Positions 14,568 through 22,666 of a DNA stretch of 25,233 bases are shown in pieces; positions within the stretch are counted from its first letter, which is position 1; every line of letters begins with the position of its first letter. Below the pieces are notes generated by a model that had not been told where the DNA came from, ran no database searches, and saw nothing but the letters and a program-made list of their open reading frames with translations. The stretch is from Deltaproteobacteria bacterium (GTDB taxonomy: Bacteria > Desulfobacterota > Desulfofervidia > Desulfofervidales > DG-60): NCBI GenBank assembly GCA_021163945.1, contig JAGGTC010000129.1, positions 1 through 25,233 on the forward strand, written 5' to 3'. Made by a program: the position numbers and the translations under genes.

Positions 14568-15532
14568 AGAATTCTCTCCGATACCTCTTTGCAAAAAATG
14601 TCTTTTTCAATAAGCATTTTGAGGGTCTTTGCTACAGGTCCGGGTCTGCCATGACCAATCTCTTTACCCTCAAACCATATAACTGGTAGGACATCTATTG
14701 TAGTACCTAGGAGGAAAACCTCTTTGGCCCTATAGACCTCCTCTACAGGGATATCAGCAAAAACAATATCTTTTAAAACACCTTGTCTCACTAAACTCTT
14801 TGCCAAAGTAGCTACACGGGAAACGGTAATACTCTTTAATACCCTCCCAAATTTTGGAAATTTTAGACAATTATCATCAGATAAAATGCCTATACTCTCA
14901 GTAGAACCCTCAGCCAAAAACCCATTTTCATCTAAGAGGACAGCATAGTGCGCACCTGATTCTATTGCCTCCTTTTTCATCATTACATTTGGCAGATAAT
15001 TGCAGGATTTCACCTGGGCAAAAATCCCTGGTTTTATAGGGACCTTGCTGATTATAATCTTTACTCCTTCTGTATAATACTGTAGTGGTGGGTTATTTGG
15101 ACGAGTAACTATAACATAAATCTGGCTCTTTATACACTCAAAGGGATTGATACCAAAACCACCTGGCCCACGTGAAACAAATATACGTACAATGCAGTCC
15201 CTTTCACCGCCTGCCTTGACAGTCTCTCTTACAACCTCCTTTATACCATCACAAGAAAGAGGAAGCTTTAGGTCAATAATCTTTGCAGACCTCTCTAAGC
15301 GCTTTAGATGGGCATCCATTTGGTAAAGCCAGCCAGATTGACACTTAATTACCTCAAACACACCATCCCCTCGGTGGACCATATGGTCATCAATGGGGAT
15401 CGTCATAAACATGGGTTCTTTGACAATACCCCCCAATATGCTAGAAAACATAGCAAGATAATTTGCATGATAAGGCATTAAAAGGTCATCTTTTTTGGCT
15501 ATGATATCCCTTTCGTTTAATACCTTAATCAT
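14564..15532 (-). CDS. Class IV aminotransferase (IlvE / D-amino-acid aminotransferase / ADC lyase fold)
   Basis: 322 residues, PLP-dependent. Fold-type IV signs: HRGDGVFEVI (53-62), the PLP Lys175 in QVKSCNYLPNVMMKKEA, Glu208 in LAEGSTESIG, and the C-terminal AKEVFLLGTTIDVLPV loop that binds the phosphate. The fold includes branched-chain aminotransferase, D-amino-acid aminotransferase and 4-amino-4-deoxychorismate lyase; the sequence alone does not decide, and the N-terminal extension of about 40 residues (with PYHANYLAMFSS) is somewhat unusual. It is the last gene of the ptsH - ptsI - smpB - nitroreductase operon, with a 4-base ATGA overlap with the nitroreductase. Its stop overlaps the convergent carboxyltransferase stop. 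Confidence 0.9.
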   Translation of the reverse strand: MIKVLNERDIIAKKDDLLMPYHANYLAMFSSILGGIVKEPMFMTIPIDDHMVHRGDGVFEVIKCQSGWLYQMDAHLKRLERSAKIIDLKLPLSCDGIKEVVRETVKAGGERDCIVRIFVSRGPGGFGINPFECIKSQIYVIVTRPNNPPLQYYTEGVKIIISKVPIKPGIFAQVKSCNYLPNVMMKKEAIESGAHYAVLLDENGFLAEGSTESIGILSDDNCLKFPKFGRVLKSITVSRVATLAKSLVRQGVLKDIVFADIPVEEVYRAKEVFLLGTTIDVLPVIWFEGKEIGHGRPGPVAKTLKMLIEKDIFCKEVSERIL

Positions 15533-16107
15533 TTAAATCCATTGATAAATAAAATATCTTTAAGGGGGCGCTTAGGCACATGATGAATGCCCTCTTCATC
15601 CCTCCAATATCTCACAGAATCGCTAATTTCTTCTAATCTTGGCGATTCACCAGGTATCCCCAAGGCCAAGACCAATAATATTTCTAGGTATTCTGGAATA
15701 GAAAGGATCTGCCTTAAACGCCCTCGATCAATAGAGGCAATAGGACAACTCCCAATCCCCTCTGAGAGTGCTACCAAAATCATATTTTCTACCGCAAATC
15801 CCATGTCTATTTGACAATACCTTGAATCTGTATTTTTATCACATAGAACTACAATATAGGCCATGGGCCTCTCCCCCTCAGGGGGGGTACCTGCTGGGGC
15901 AATGTAGGCGGCCCAGCTCAGTGTCTCAAAAACGGCCACCCTCAATCTTTCGTCTTCAACGATGATATATTTTAGGGGTTGAAGATTGGCAGCTGAAGGG
16001 GCCAACCTTGCTGCATTGACTATTTTCTTCAAAGTCTCTAAAGGGATAGGTATGGGCCTAAAGCGCCTTATAGAACGCCTTTTAAGAACTAGTTCATAAA
16101 CATTCAT
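15529..16107 (-). CDS. Nitroreductase family protein
   Basis: 192 residues. The N-terminal MNVYELVLKRRSIRRFRPIPIPLE is the FMN-phosphate motif, followed by ARLAPSAANLQPLKYIIVED, DMGFAVENMILVALSEGIGSCPIAS and ALGIPGESP, all typical of the fold. It is only distantly similar to the other nitroreductase in the window (9857-10354). Its ATG overlaps the smpB stop by 4 bases and its stop overlaps the aminotransferase start by 4 bases, so it is firmly inside the operon. Its substrate is unknown; reduction of an electrophile or flavin reduction are possible. Confidence 0.93.
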   Translation of the reverse strand: MNVYELVLKRRSIRRFRPIPIPLETLKKIVNAARLAPSAANLQPLKYIIVEDERLRVAVFETLSWAAYIAPAGTPPEGERPMAYIVVLCDKNTDSRYCQIDMGFAVENMILVALSEGIGSCPIASIDRGRLRQILSIPEYLEILLVLALGIPGESPRLEEISDSVRYWRDEEGIHHVPKRPLKDILFINGFK

Positions 16108-16562
16108 CTTATCTTATACCCCTTTAAAATCCTTCTTTCTTCATCACGTTTTTTAATCTCCTCCCTCTTATCAAACTTCCTTTTTCTTTTTGCCAGACCA
16201 AGTTCTGCCTTTGCCAATCCCCTCCTAAAATAGATGCGCAAGGGAATCAGGGTAAGACTACGATCCTTTAGCCTCCCAATTAGGCGCTTTATCTCCTTTT
16301 TATGTAATAGTAATTTGCGGGGGGAAAGGGGCTCATGCTGATTATAAGAGGCAAAGGGATAGGGGCCTATATAGCAGTTCATTAAGTAAAGCTCTCCACC
16401 TTTAATCTGGGCATAGCTATCCCCTATACTTACCCTCCCAAGACGGAGTGATTTTACCTCTGTCCCTTTAAGTACCAAACCTGCCTCATATACCTCTTCA
16501 ATATGATAATCATAATATGCCTTTTTATTTGTACAGACAATCTTTTTATAGTCCTCTTTCAC
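16104..16562 (-). CDS. smpB: SsrA-binding protein SmpB
   Basis: 152 residues, the normal size. It binds the tRNA-like part of tmRNA and brings it to stalled ribosomes for trans-translation. Family features: NKKAYYDYHIEEVYEAGLVLKGTEVKSLRLGRVSIGDSYAQIKGGELYLMNCYIGPY, then RKLLLHKKEI, LIPLRIYFRRGLAKAELGLA and the basic C-terminal tail (KRKRKFDKREEIKKRDEERRILKGY) that enters the mRNA channel. The start is GTG 16562, with GAGGTAT upstream. Its RNA partner ssrA lies about 2.2 kb away on the other strand, across the promoter of this operon. Confidence 0.97.
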   Translation of the reverse strand: MKEDYKKIVCTNKKAYYDYHIEEVYEAGLVLKGTEVKSLRLGRVSIGDSYAQIKGGELYLMNCYIGPYPFASYNQHEPLSPRKLLLHKKEIKRLIGRLKDRSLTLIPLRIYFRRGLAKAELGLAKRKRKFDKREEIKKRDEERRILKGYKIR

Positions 16563-16577
16563 CTAGATATACCTCAA

Positions 16578-18356
16578 CTATTCATGGCTAGAGGTAATAA
16601 GTGATTCATATCTAATATTACTTAAGGTCTGTGGGAGGTCCTGAAGCGTCTGTTTAATATAGCTTTTTATTTGCTCAGTCGTAGGGAACTTTAGGATCTC
16701 ATCTACCATCCACTTTGTATCTCTAAAATTGGTCTCCCTGATAATCCTTTTTATTAAGGGGATAACCTGCATATTGACGCTAATCTCATCTAACCCAAAT
16801 CCCAAAATTATAGGGATATATGCTGGTTCTGCCGCCATCTCCCCACATATCCCTACCTTGATCCCTGCCCTCTTTGCTGCCTTTACACTTGTCTTTATCA
16901 TCTGCAATATGGCTGGGTGCAGTGGCTCATAAAGATAGGCTACTTGTTCATTTGTTCGGTCTATGGCCAAGGCATACTGGATTAAATCATTTGTACCGAT
17001 ACTGAAAAAATCTACCTCTCTTGCCAAAAAATCACAAATTGAAACAGCAGAAGGCACCTCTATCATAATGCCCAATGGTATGCGTTCATCGAAGGGGTGC
17101 CCTTCCCTCTTTAACTCCTCTTTTATGTCTTGCAAAATGGCCTTAACTTTATGAATTTCCTCTAAACTAGAGACAAAGGGGATAAGGATCCTTGCCTTTC
17201 CATAGGCACTAGCCCTTAGTATTGCCCTAAGTTGTGTACGAAAGATTGTCTTTTGATTGAGGCACAGCCTAATGGCCCTAAGTCCAAGGGCAGGATTTAT
17301 CTCTTTGCCAAAATCTAATTTTGAGATAAATTTGTCTCCGCCTATGTCTAAGGTACGGAATGTCACACTATAAGGGGAAACCAGTTCTACAGCCTTTTTA
17401 AAATATCTAAATAGCCTCTCTTCGTCTGGGAACCCCTTTTGCTGCAAATAAAAAAATTCAGTCCTGAAGAGTCCTATACCCTCTGCCCCTGCCGAGAGCA
17501 CTGAATAAACCTCTTCAAAGAGTTCTACATTGGCCATCACATTAAGACAAAAACCATCAGGGGTACGGGCAGGCAGATAGGCATCCTTTTCTATCTCTTT
17601 CCTATAAAGCCTATACTCTTCTTTCCTTCTAGTATATTCTTCTACAGTAGCAGAGGTAGGGCTAACAATTACCTCTCCATTTAGGCCATCAATAATAATA
17701 AATTCCCCATCCTTTATACTAGATGTGATGGCCTTTACCCCTACTACGGCAGGTATCTTTAATGCCTGGGCAACAATAGCAGTATGGGACGTCCTTGTTC
17801 CTATTTCTGTAATAAAACCAGCTATATTTTTTGTTTGAAGATGCGTAGTCTCTGCAGGGGAGATATCATATGCCACTATAATTGTATCATGGGTATAAGT
17901 ATATCTAGAATCAGTAGGCTCACCACTTAGATACTTCATTACCCTCTCTGCTACATATCTTATATCCTCAAATCGCTGTCTGAGATAATCATCATCAATC
18001 TTTGAAAATATCCTCTCTATTTCATTTATAGATTTAAGAAGTGCCCATTCTGCATTGATTCTCTCATCTTTTATACGTTTTAGTGTAGCTTTGTAAAGGA
18101 GTGGGTCTTTTAGGATTACACTGTATGCATCCAGGATATGGGTTATTTCTTTAATGGACAACCCCTGTTTAAACCTTAGAAACTCCTTCCTTGCAAAATT
18201 TACTGCCTCTTTAAAACGAGAGGTCTCCTTTTTTATCTGTTCTTTATCAATTAAGAATTGATATATAATCCTTGGTTGAGACCTTTGGAGGAGGTAAACA
18301 TGCCCCAGGGCAATTCCAGGAGAGGCACCAATACCCCTAAACCTCCTTTCCTGCAT
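16578..18356 (-). CDS. ptsI: Phosphoenolpyruvate-protein phosphotransferase, PTS enzyme I
   Basis: 592 residues, somewhat longer than the usual 570-575. It takes phosphate from PEP and passes it to HPr. It starts RFRGIGASPGIALGHVYLL and has a helical HPr-binding domain (about 35-140). The phosphorylated His191 is in GTRTSHTAIVAQALKIPAVVG (usually GGRTSHTAI). The PEP-binding barrel carries LFRTEFFYL, FRTLDIGGDK, IPFVSSLEEI, FFSIGTNDLIQYALAIDR and GICGEMAAEP with its catalytic Cys. A strong AGGAGG precedes the ATG. No sugar-specific enzyme II is in the window, so the pair may serve regulation rather than sugar uptake, as in many related anaerobes; that is inference. Confidence 0.96.
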   Translation of the reverse strand: MQERRFRGIGASPGIALGHVYLLQRSQPRIIYQFLIDKEQIKKETSRFKEAVNFARKEFLRFKQGLSIKEITHILDAYSVILKDPLLYKATLKRIKDERINAEWALLKSINEIERIFSKIDDDYLRQRFEDIRYVAERVMKYLSGEPTDSRYTYTHDTIIVAYDISPAETTHLQTKNIAGFITEIGTRTSHTAIVAQALKIPAVVGVKAITSSIKDGEFIIIDGLNGEVIVSPTSATVEEYTRRKEEYRLYRKEIEKDAYLPARTPDGFCLNVMANVELFEEVYSVLSAGAEGIGLFRTEFFYLQQKGFPDEERLFRYFKKAVELVSPYSVTFRTLDIGGDKFISKLDFGKEINPALGLRAIRLCLNQKTIFRTQLRAILRASAYGKARILIPFVSSLEEIHKVKAILQDIKEELKREGHPFDERIPLGIMIEVPSAVSICDFLAREVDFFSIGTNDLIQYALAIDRTNEQVAYLYEPLHPAILQMIKTSVKAAKRAGIKVGICGEMAAEPAYIPIILGFGLDEISVNMQVIPLIKRIIRETNFRDTKWMVDEILKFPTTEQIKSYIKQTLQDLPQTLSNIRYESLITSSHE

Positions 18357-18376
18357 TTAAAAAAATAACCTCCTTG

Positions 18377-18649
18377 TCAATTGGTCGTTAAATCCCCTAA
18401 TTCCTCTTCAATCCACTTAGAAATGGCAGAGACAGCCACTTCGGCATCCTTTCCAGAGACCTCTAATCTTATCTTATCGCCAAATTGACAGGCCAAATGC
18501 AGCAAGTCCACTATACTTTTTGCATCGGCCTTGACATTATTTTTATCTATTTTAATTTCGGCATCAAATTTACTAGCAAGTTCTGCTAGCCTTGCTGCTG
18601 GCCGGGCATGCAGTCCTAATTTATTTTTTATTATGAAATATCGAATCAA
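18377..18649 (-). CDS. ptsH: Phosphocarrier protein HPr
   Basis: 90 residues. It accepts phosphate from enzyme I on His14 (GLHARPAA, equivalent to His15). Ser45 in DAKSIVDLL matches the regulatory Ser46 phosphorylated by HPr kinase, so control by HprK is possible, though hprK is not in view. It is first in the operon, 20 bases before ptsI. The start is TTG at 18649; upstream in frame there is no other start before a stop codon, and there is no ribosome binding site. A -35/-10 pair ends 6 bases before the TTG, so the mRNA is predicted to be leaderless. Confidence 0.95.
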   Translation of the reverse strand: MIRYFIIKNKLGLHARPAARLAELASKFDAEIKIDKNNVKADAKSIVDLLHLACQFGDKIRLEVSGKDAEVAVSAISKWIEEELGDLTTN

Positions 18650-18655
18650 TACAAA

Positions 18656-18684
18656 AATCTAACACAAAAAAGGCAATGGGTCAA
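18656..18684 (-). promoter_or_regulatory. Promoter of the ptsH-ptsI-smpB operon, predicted leaderless
   Basis: On the minus strand: TTGACC (18684-18679), a 17-base spacer and TAGATT (18661-18656), then 6 bases to the TTG start of ptsH. Its -35 box lies 2 bases from the -35 box of the divergent ssrA promoter. Confidence 0.55.
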
Positions 18685-18686
18685 TC

Positions 18687-18717
18687 TTGCCATTTATGAA
18701 AAAAAGGTTTATATAAT
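18687..18717 (+). promoter_or_regulatory. ssrA (tmRNA) promoter
   Basis: A perfect TATAAT (18712-18717) lies 8 bases upstream of the tmRNA 5' end. The best -35 is TTGCCA (18687-18692) with a long 19-base spacer; an overlapping TATATA (18710-18715) would give 17. Confidence 0.6.
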
Positions 18718-18724
18718 AATTTAC

Positions 18725-19076
18725 GGGGGCGAATGGTTTCGACGGGGATATAGGAGGTTTAAGCTGCATGCCGAGGCCCTATCACCTCGTAAAAAATGAT
18801 AGGGAAAAAGAAATGCCAACTATGACTATGCCCTAGCTGCTTAAAATAGCAGCTACGTCTGAGAAGTCCTGGCCTGCAAGGCTCCTCAGGCGTCGGTTTA
18901 GCAGGCTAGCTGCTTATGAGCGCCTACTATATAAGCAGCGAAACAGAATGTAGGCTGGCCCTTACTACTTCCTTTCTGGGAGAAGGGTAAGGGTGAGAAT
19001 TATATCCCAGAATAAGCATGTAGAGGCTTAAACCGAGTATTTCCGGACGCGGGTTCAATTCCCGCCGCCTCCACCA
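18725..19076 (+). ncRNA. ssrA: Transfer-messenger RNA (tmRNA)
   Basis: 352 bases. The 5' end GGGGGCG (18725-18731) pairs with CGCCTCC (19066-19072; one G-U pair) as the acceptor stem, followed by the discriminator A and an encoded CCA (19074-19076). The T arm is GCGGG-TTCAATT-CCCGC (19049-19065), and the 5' end continues with AATGGTTTCGACGGGG, the tmRNA D-arm analogue. The tag frame at 18815-18844 encodes ANYDYALAA and stops in the loop of a hairpin (TAGCTGC 18834-18840 with GCAGCTA 18849-18855), as in other tmRNAs. It is a one-piece tmRNA. It rescues stalled ribosomes with SmpB, whose gene is 2.2 kb away. Confidence 0.98.
18815..18844 (+). other. tmRNA proteolysis tag reading frame
   Basis: GCC resume codon, then AAC TAT GAC TAT GCC CTA GCT GCT TAA, encoding ANYDYALAA. 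With the alanine from charged tmRNA the tag is A-ANYDYALAA. The ALAA end is the usual signal for ClpXP-type proteases. Nine encoded residues is one fewer than in E. coli. Confidence 0.95.
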
Positions 19077-19090
19077 TCATATTTAAAGCT

Positions 19091-19498
19091 ATGTCTATAA
19101 CCTCCCCATATTGTTTTGTCTGTGGCAAGGAAAACCCAAAGGGCCTTAAGGTCAATGTCTTCTTTGAGGATAATATAGCAAAGACAAAATATGTCTTTGA
19201 TTCAGCATACCAAGGTTGGACAGGCATTATTCATGGGGGACTAATTAGTACACTTTTAGATGAAGTGATGGCCTATGCAGTAGCTTATAGACTTGGGCCA
19301 GCAGTAACCACTCATTTAGAGGTCACCTTTAGAAATCCCCTTCGCCCAAAAGAGGAATTTATTGCCTCAGGCTGGGTAGTAAAGAATACATCCCGTAAGG
19401 CAGAGGCTGAGGCAGAGATAAAGAGGATTAAGGACAATGTAACAATTGCTACGGCAAGGGCTACCCTTTTATTGATAAATAAAAGACTAAGAATCTAG
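19091..19498 (+). CDS. Hotdog-fold thioesterase, PaaI/4HBT family
   Basis: 135 residues. It probably hydrolyses an acyl-CoA or related thioester. The N-terminal YCFVCGKENPKGLKV motif is typical of a PaaI-like subgroup, followed by GWTGIIHGGLISTLLDEVMAYA, the hotdog central helix with the catalytic acidic residue, and VTFRNPLRPKEEFIASGWVV. The start ATG lies 14 bases after the tmRNA 3' end, with no ribosome binding site. A TATTTA box 5 bases upstream of the ATG (19080-19085) could be a -10 element, but no good -35 is seen, so the gene may use transcripts running through ssrA. hisI follows after 26 bases. Confidence 0.9.
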   Translation: MSITSPYCFVCGKENPKGLKVNVFFEDNIAKTKYVFDSAYQGWTGIIHGGLISTLLDEVMAYAVAYRLGPAVTTHLEVTFRNPLRPKEEFIASGWVVKNTSRKAEAEAEIKRIKDNVTIATARATLLLINKRLRI

Positions 19499-19524
19499 GC
19501 TGCAACTACAAAAATGGAGGTATC

Positions 19525-19917
19525 ATGAGCTATCTTGATTTTTCAAAAGGATTGTTACCGGCCATTGTTCAAGACTATGAAACAGGGGATGTTTTAATGC
19601 TGGCTTATATGAATGAAGAGGCATGGGAAATGACGTTAAAGACTAAACTTGCTCACTATTACAGTCGCTCTAGACAATCTTTGTGGAAAAAGGGTGAGAC
19701 ATCTGGTCATGTCCAAAAAGTAAAGGAGATTTATATAGATTGCGACGCTGATACTATTTTAATCAAGGTAGAACAAAAAGGGGCAGCCTGCCATATGGGA
19801 TATAGAAGTTGCTTTTTTAGAAAATTGGAGGATAATGACCTTAAGGTAGTAGGTGAAAGGATTTTTGACCCCAAAGAGGTCTATAAAAATAGAGGGGATA
19901 GAGATGAAAAGGCTTAA
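19525..19917 (+). CDS. hisI: Phosphoribosyl-AMP cyclohydrolase
   Basis: 130 residues, the single-domain form without the HisE part. It opens the adenine ring of phosphoribosyl-AMP in the third step of histidine synthesis. Motifs: HYYSRSRQSLWKKGETSGHVQKV, IDCDADTILIKVEQ (Mg-binding acidic residues) and GAACHMGYRSCFFR (Zn-binding Cys/His). A GGAGGTATC ribosome binding site precedes the ATG. It overlaps hisG by 14 bases. A separate hisE gene would have to lie elsewhere. Confidence 0.96.
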   Translation: MSYLDFSKGLLPAIVQDYETGDVLMLAYMNEEAWEMTLKTKLAHYYSRSRQSLWKKGETSGHVQKVKEIYIDCDADTILIKVEQKGAACHMGYRSCFFRKLEDNDLKVVGERIFDPKEVYKNRGDRDEKA

Positions 19918-20776
19918 ATTGGGTATCCCAAAGGGGAGTTTGCAACAAGCCACCATTGATTTATTCAATAAGGCAGGTTGGAAGATTAGCTTAGCAGATA
20001 GAAGTTATTTTCCATCCATTGATGATGATGAGATTACTTGTACCATGTGTCGTGCCCAAGAGATGTCTAGATATGTAGAAAATGGTACTTTGGATGCGGG
20101 TATTACAGGGAAGGATTGGATCTTGGAGAATGGCTCTAAAGTAGTAACAGTAACTGATTTAGTCTATTCAAAAACCAGTACCAGACCTACTAGGTGGGTA
20201 GTTGCTGTACACAGGGACTCTAATATAAATAAGATAGAGGAACTCAAAGGTAAAAAGATAGCTACAGAATTGGTAAACTTTACAAGAAATTACTTTAAAG
20301 AGAGGGGCATTAATGTAGATATAGAATTTTCTTGGGGGGCAACAGAGGCAAAGATTGCCTCTGGTCTAGCCGATGCCATTGTTGAGGTTACAGAGACTGG
20401 TACCACACTCTCTGCCCATGGCCTAAAGATTATAAAGGAGCTCATGGTCTCTTATCCTCAGCTTATTGCCAATCCAAAACAGTGGAATGACCCTTGGAAA
20501 AGGGAGAAGATTGAACAAATCGCCCTCTTACTCAAAGGTGCCCTAAGGGCACAACATATGGTAGGCCTCAAGATGAATGTCCCCAAGGGTAATCTTGAGG
20601 CAGTAGTCAATGTCTTACCTAGTTTAAACGCCCCTACTGTCTCACCCCTACATCAGGTTGGTTGGTATGCGGTAGAATCGGTAGTAGCTGCCAAAGAGGT
20701 AAGAGATTTGATCCCAAAATTGATAAAGCAAGGGGCAGAGGGTATCATTGAATATCCGCTATTTAAGGTAATCTAA
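19904..20776 (+). CDS. hisG: ATP phosphoribosyltransferase, long form
   Basis: 290 residues. It catalyses the first and regulated step of histidine synthesis (ATP + PRPP). Family signs: LKLGIPKGSLQQATIDLFNKAGW, DAGITGKDW, the PRPP-binding stretch around ADAIVEVTETGTTL, and a C-terminal ACT-like domain (about 215-288) typical of the long, histidine-inhibited HisG that works without HisZ. ATG 19904 lies inside the end of hisI, behind an AGAGGGGATAGAG site; the longer frame from 19853 has no support. Its stop shares one base with the start of the TPR lipoprotein gene (TAATG), so translation is coupled. Confidence 0.96.
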   Translation: MKRLKLGIPKGSLQQATIDLFNKAGWKISLADRSYFPSIDDDEITCTMCRAQEMSRYVENGTLDAGITGKDWILENGSKVVTVTDLVYSKTSTRPTRWVVAVHRDSNINKIEELKGKKIATELVNFTRNYFKERGINVDIEFSWGATEAKIASGLADAIVEVTETGTTLSAHGLKIIKELMVSYPQLIANPKQWNDPWKREKIEQIALLLKGALRAQHMVGLKMNVPKGNLEAVVNVLPSLNAPTVSPLHQVGWYAVESVVAAKEVRDLIPKLIKQGAEGIIEYPLFKVI

Positions 20777-21519
20777 TGAGATATGTTTACTGCTTAATTG
20801 CCCTTTCCTTTATATTGAGTTGTACCTCCAACCCCCCTATTCCTAAAAGACAGCATGCAAATGAGCACTTCCTTTTAGGAGATGCATATCTAAAAGAAGG
20901 GAATATATTAGGGGCACTAAGGGAATTGAGCTTGGCAAAGGAGGCAGACCAAGATAACCCAGATATCCATCATGAGTTGGGATTGGTGTATATGGCACTT
21001 GATGATTACATCAAGGCTAAAAAGGAATTTGAAAGGGCCATCTCCCTAAGGCCAAACTATTCAGAGGCATATAATAGTTTTGGCCTACTTTATTTTAGGC
21101 AAGGGAGGTGGAAGAAGGCAGAGGAATGCTTTAAAAAGGCATTGTCTAATGTGCTTTATGCTACCCCAGAGGATGCATATACCAATTTGGGATTTTGCTA
21201 TCTTGTCCAAAAAAAATACAAAAAGGCACTAGCGGCCTTCAAAAGCGCAATTCAAAACAAAAGGGAGTGTGCCCCCGCCTATTTGGGGATGGGGCAGACC
21301 TTAGAGGCCCTTGGACAGGATCTAGAGGCCCTAAATATGTATAACTTAGCAGCTCAATATGCACCAGAAAATCCTGAAGTATATTATCGTCTGGGAAATG
21401 TCTGTATTAAACTAGGAAAGAGGGATGACGCTATAGAGGCCTTAGAGAAAGCAGTTGCCTTAGACCCTGTAGGGGGCTGGGGAAAAAGGGCAAAGTCCCT
21501 CCTAAAAGACCTAGACTGA
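20776..21519 (+). CDS. TPR lipoprotein resembling PilW/PilF (type IV pilus assembly)
   Basis: 247 residues. It begins with a lipoprotein signal peptide: MRYVYCLIALSFILSC, with lipid attachment expected at Cys16. About five or six TPR units follow (residues 27-240), for example FLLGDAYLKEGNILGALRELSLAKEADQDNP and ELGLVYMALDDYIKAKKEFERAISLRPNY. The segment NVLYATPEDAYTNLGFCYL resembles the TPE-A-N-G-C-signature of PilF/PilW proteins, which help assemble the PilQ secretin. No other pilus gene is present, so the assignment is moderate. It is inserted between hisG and an aminotransferase, overlapping hisG by one base and one base before the next gene. Confidence 0.85.
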   Translation: MRYVYCLIALSFILSCTSNPPIPKRQHANEHFLLGDAYLKEGNILGALRELSLAKEADQDNPDIHHELGLVYMALDDYIKAKKEFERAISLRPNYSEAYNSFGLLYFRQGRWKKAEECFKKALSNVLYATPEDAYTNLGFCYLVQKKYKKALAAFKSAIQNKRECAPAYLGMGQTLEALGQDLEALNMYNLAAQYAPENPEVYYRLGNVCIKLGKRDDAIEALEKAVALDPVGGWGKRAKSLLKDLD

Positions 21520-21520
21520 G

Positions 21521-22666
21521 ATGATCTCTAGGCGTTCTCAGGAAATCTTTCCCTTTATGGTAATGGAGATCCTAGAAAAGGCCCAAGATATGGAGAGGAG
21601 AGGTGAGGACATAGTCCATTTAGAGATAGGCGAGCCTGATCTTGATACGCCTGAGTGCATTAAGGCCGCTGCTAGGCGTGCCTTAAGGGATGGAAAGACA
21701 CACTATACGCATAGCTTGGGCATTTTGGAATTAAGAAAGGCCATTGCTGAATACTATAAAGAAAAATATAGTGTGGATGTAGGCACTGAACAGATAGTAG
21801 TCACTGCGGGTACATCGCCTGCCTTGCTCCTGGTATTGGCCGCACTTTTAGAACCAGGTGATGAGGTAATTTTATCCAATCCCCACTATGCATGCTATCC
21901 CAATTTTATAAGATTTCTGGGTGGAAATCCAGTATTTGTCCCAGTCTTTGAAGAAAATGGATTTTTATATGATATTAAGGCCGTTAAGGCATCAATAACA
22001 AAAAAGACAAAGGCTATTTTAATCAACTCCCCAGCCAATCCTACAGGGGCAGTGCTCTCTCCTTACCATCTAGAATCACTAGCAGATTTGGGGATTTATA
22101 TAATCTCTGATGAGATTTATCATGGTTTGATTTATGGGGAAAGGGGGCATACAATCCTGGAATTTACAGATAAGGCATTTGTCTTAAATGGTTTTTCCAA
22201 ACTCTATGCCATGACAGGGTTTCGCTTGGGGTATATCATTGCCCCAGCCAAATTTGTGCGCCCTATTCAAAAAATGCAACAGAATTTTTTTATATGTCCA
22301 AACTCTATCTCCCAATATGCGGCCATTGCTGCACTCAGAGAGGCCCAGGAGGAGGCAAGGCATATCCGTAAAATCTACAATGAACGCCGCCTTTTTATGC
22401 TTAAACACCTCAGGGCCCTTGGATTCAATATAGGTGCAGAGCCCAAAGGGGCATTTTATATATTTGTTAATACTAAGAAAATCTCTCAAGATTCTTATAG
22501 CCTGGCCTTAGATATTTTGGAGAGGGCAAAGGTAGCAGTGACACCTGGGATTGATTTTGGCAGCAATGGGGAGGGATATCTACGTTTTTCCTATACAAAT
22601 TCCTTGGAAAATATTGCAGAAGGGATGAAAAGATTAGAGAAGTATTTATCCCTTTTTTGTCTTTGA
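21521..22666 (+). CDS. Class I/II PLP-dependent aminotransferase (AspC-like)
   Basis: 381 residues, fold type I. Expected residues are present: LEIGEPDLDTP near the N-terminus, YTHSLGILELRKAIAEYY, SPANPTGA (170-177), SDEIYHGLIY (196-205), PLP Lys227 in NGFSKLYAMTGFRLGY and the substrate-binding Arg in GYLRFSYTNS. Likely an aspartate- or general amino-acid aminotransferase. It could supply histidinol-phosphate aminotransferase activity given the hisI-hisG neighbours, but it looks more like the AspC-like Ib group. The start ATG is one base after the TPR stop. Its last 21 bases overlap the MetS-like gene on the other strand. Confidence 0.93.
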   Translation: MISRRSQEIFPFMVMEILEKAQDMERRGEDIVHLEIGEPDLDTPECIKAAARRALRDGKTHYTHSLGILELRKAIAEYYKEKYSVDVGTEQIVVTAGTSPALLLVLAALLEPGDEVILSNPHYACYPNFIRFLGGNPVFVPVFEENGFLYDIKAVKASITKKTKAILINSPANPTGAVLSPYHLESLADLGIYIISDEIYHGLIYGERGHTILEFTDKAFVLNGFSKLYAMTGFRLGYIIAPAKFVRPIQKMQQNFFICPNSISQYAAIAALREAQEEARHIRKIYNERRLFMLKHLRALGFNIGAEPKGAFYIFVNTKKISQDSYSLALDILERAKVAVTPGIDFGSNGEGYLRFSYTNSLENIAEGMKRLEKYLSLFCL

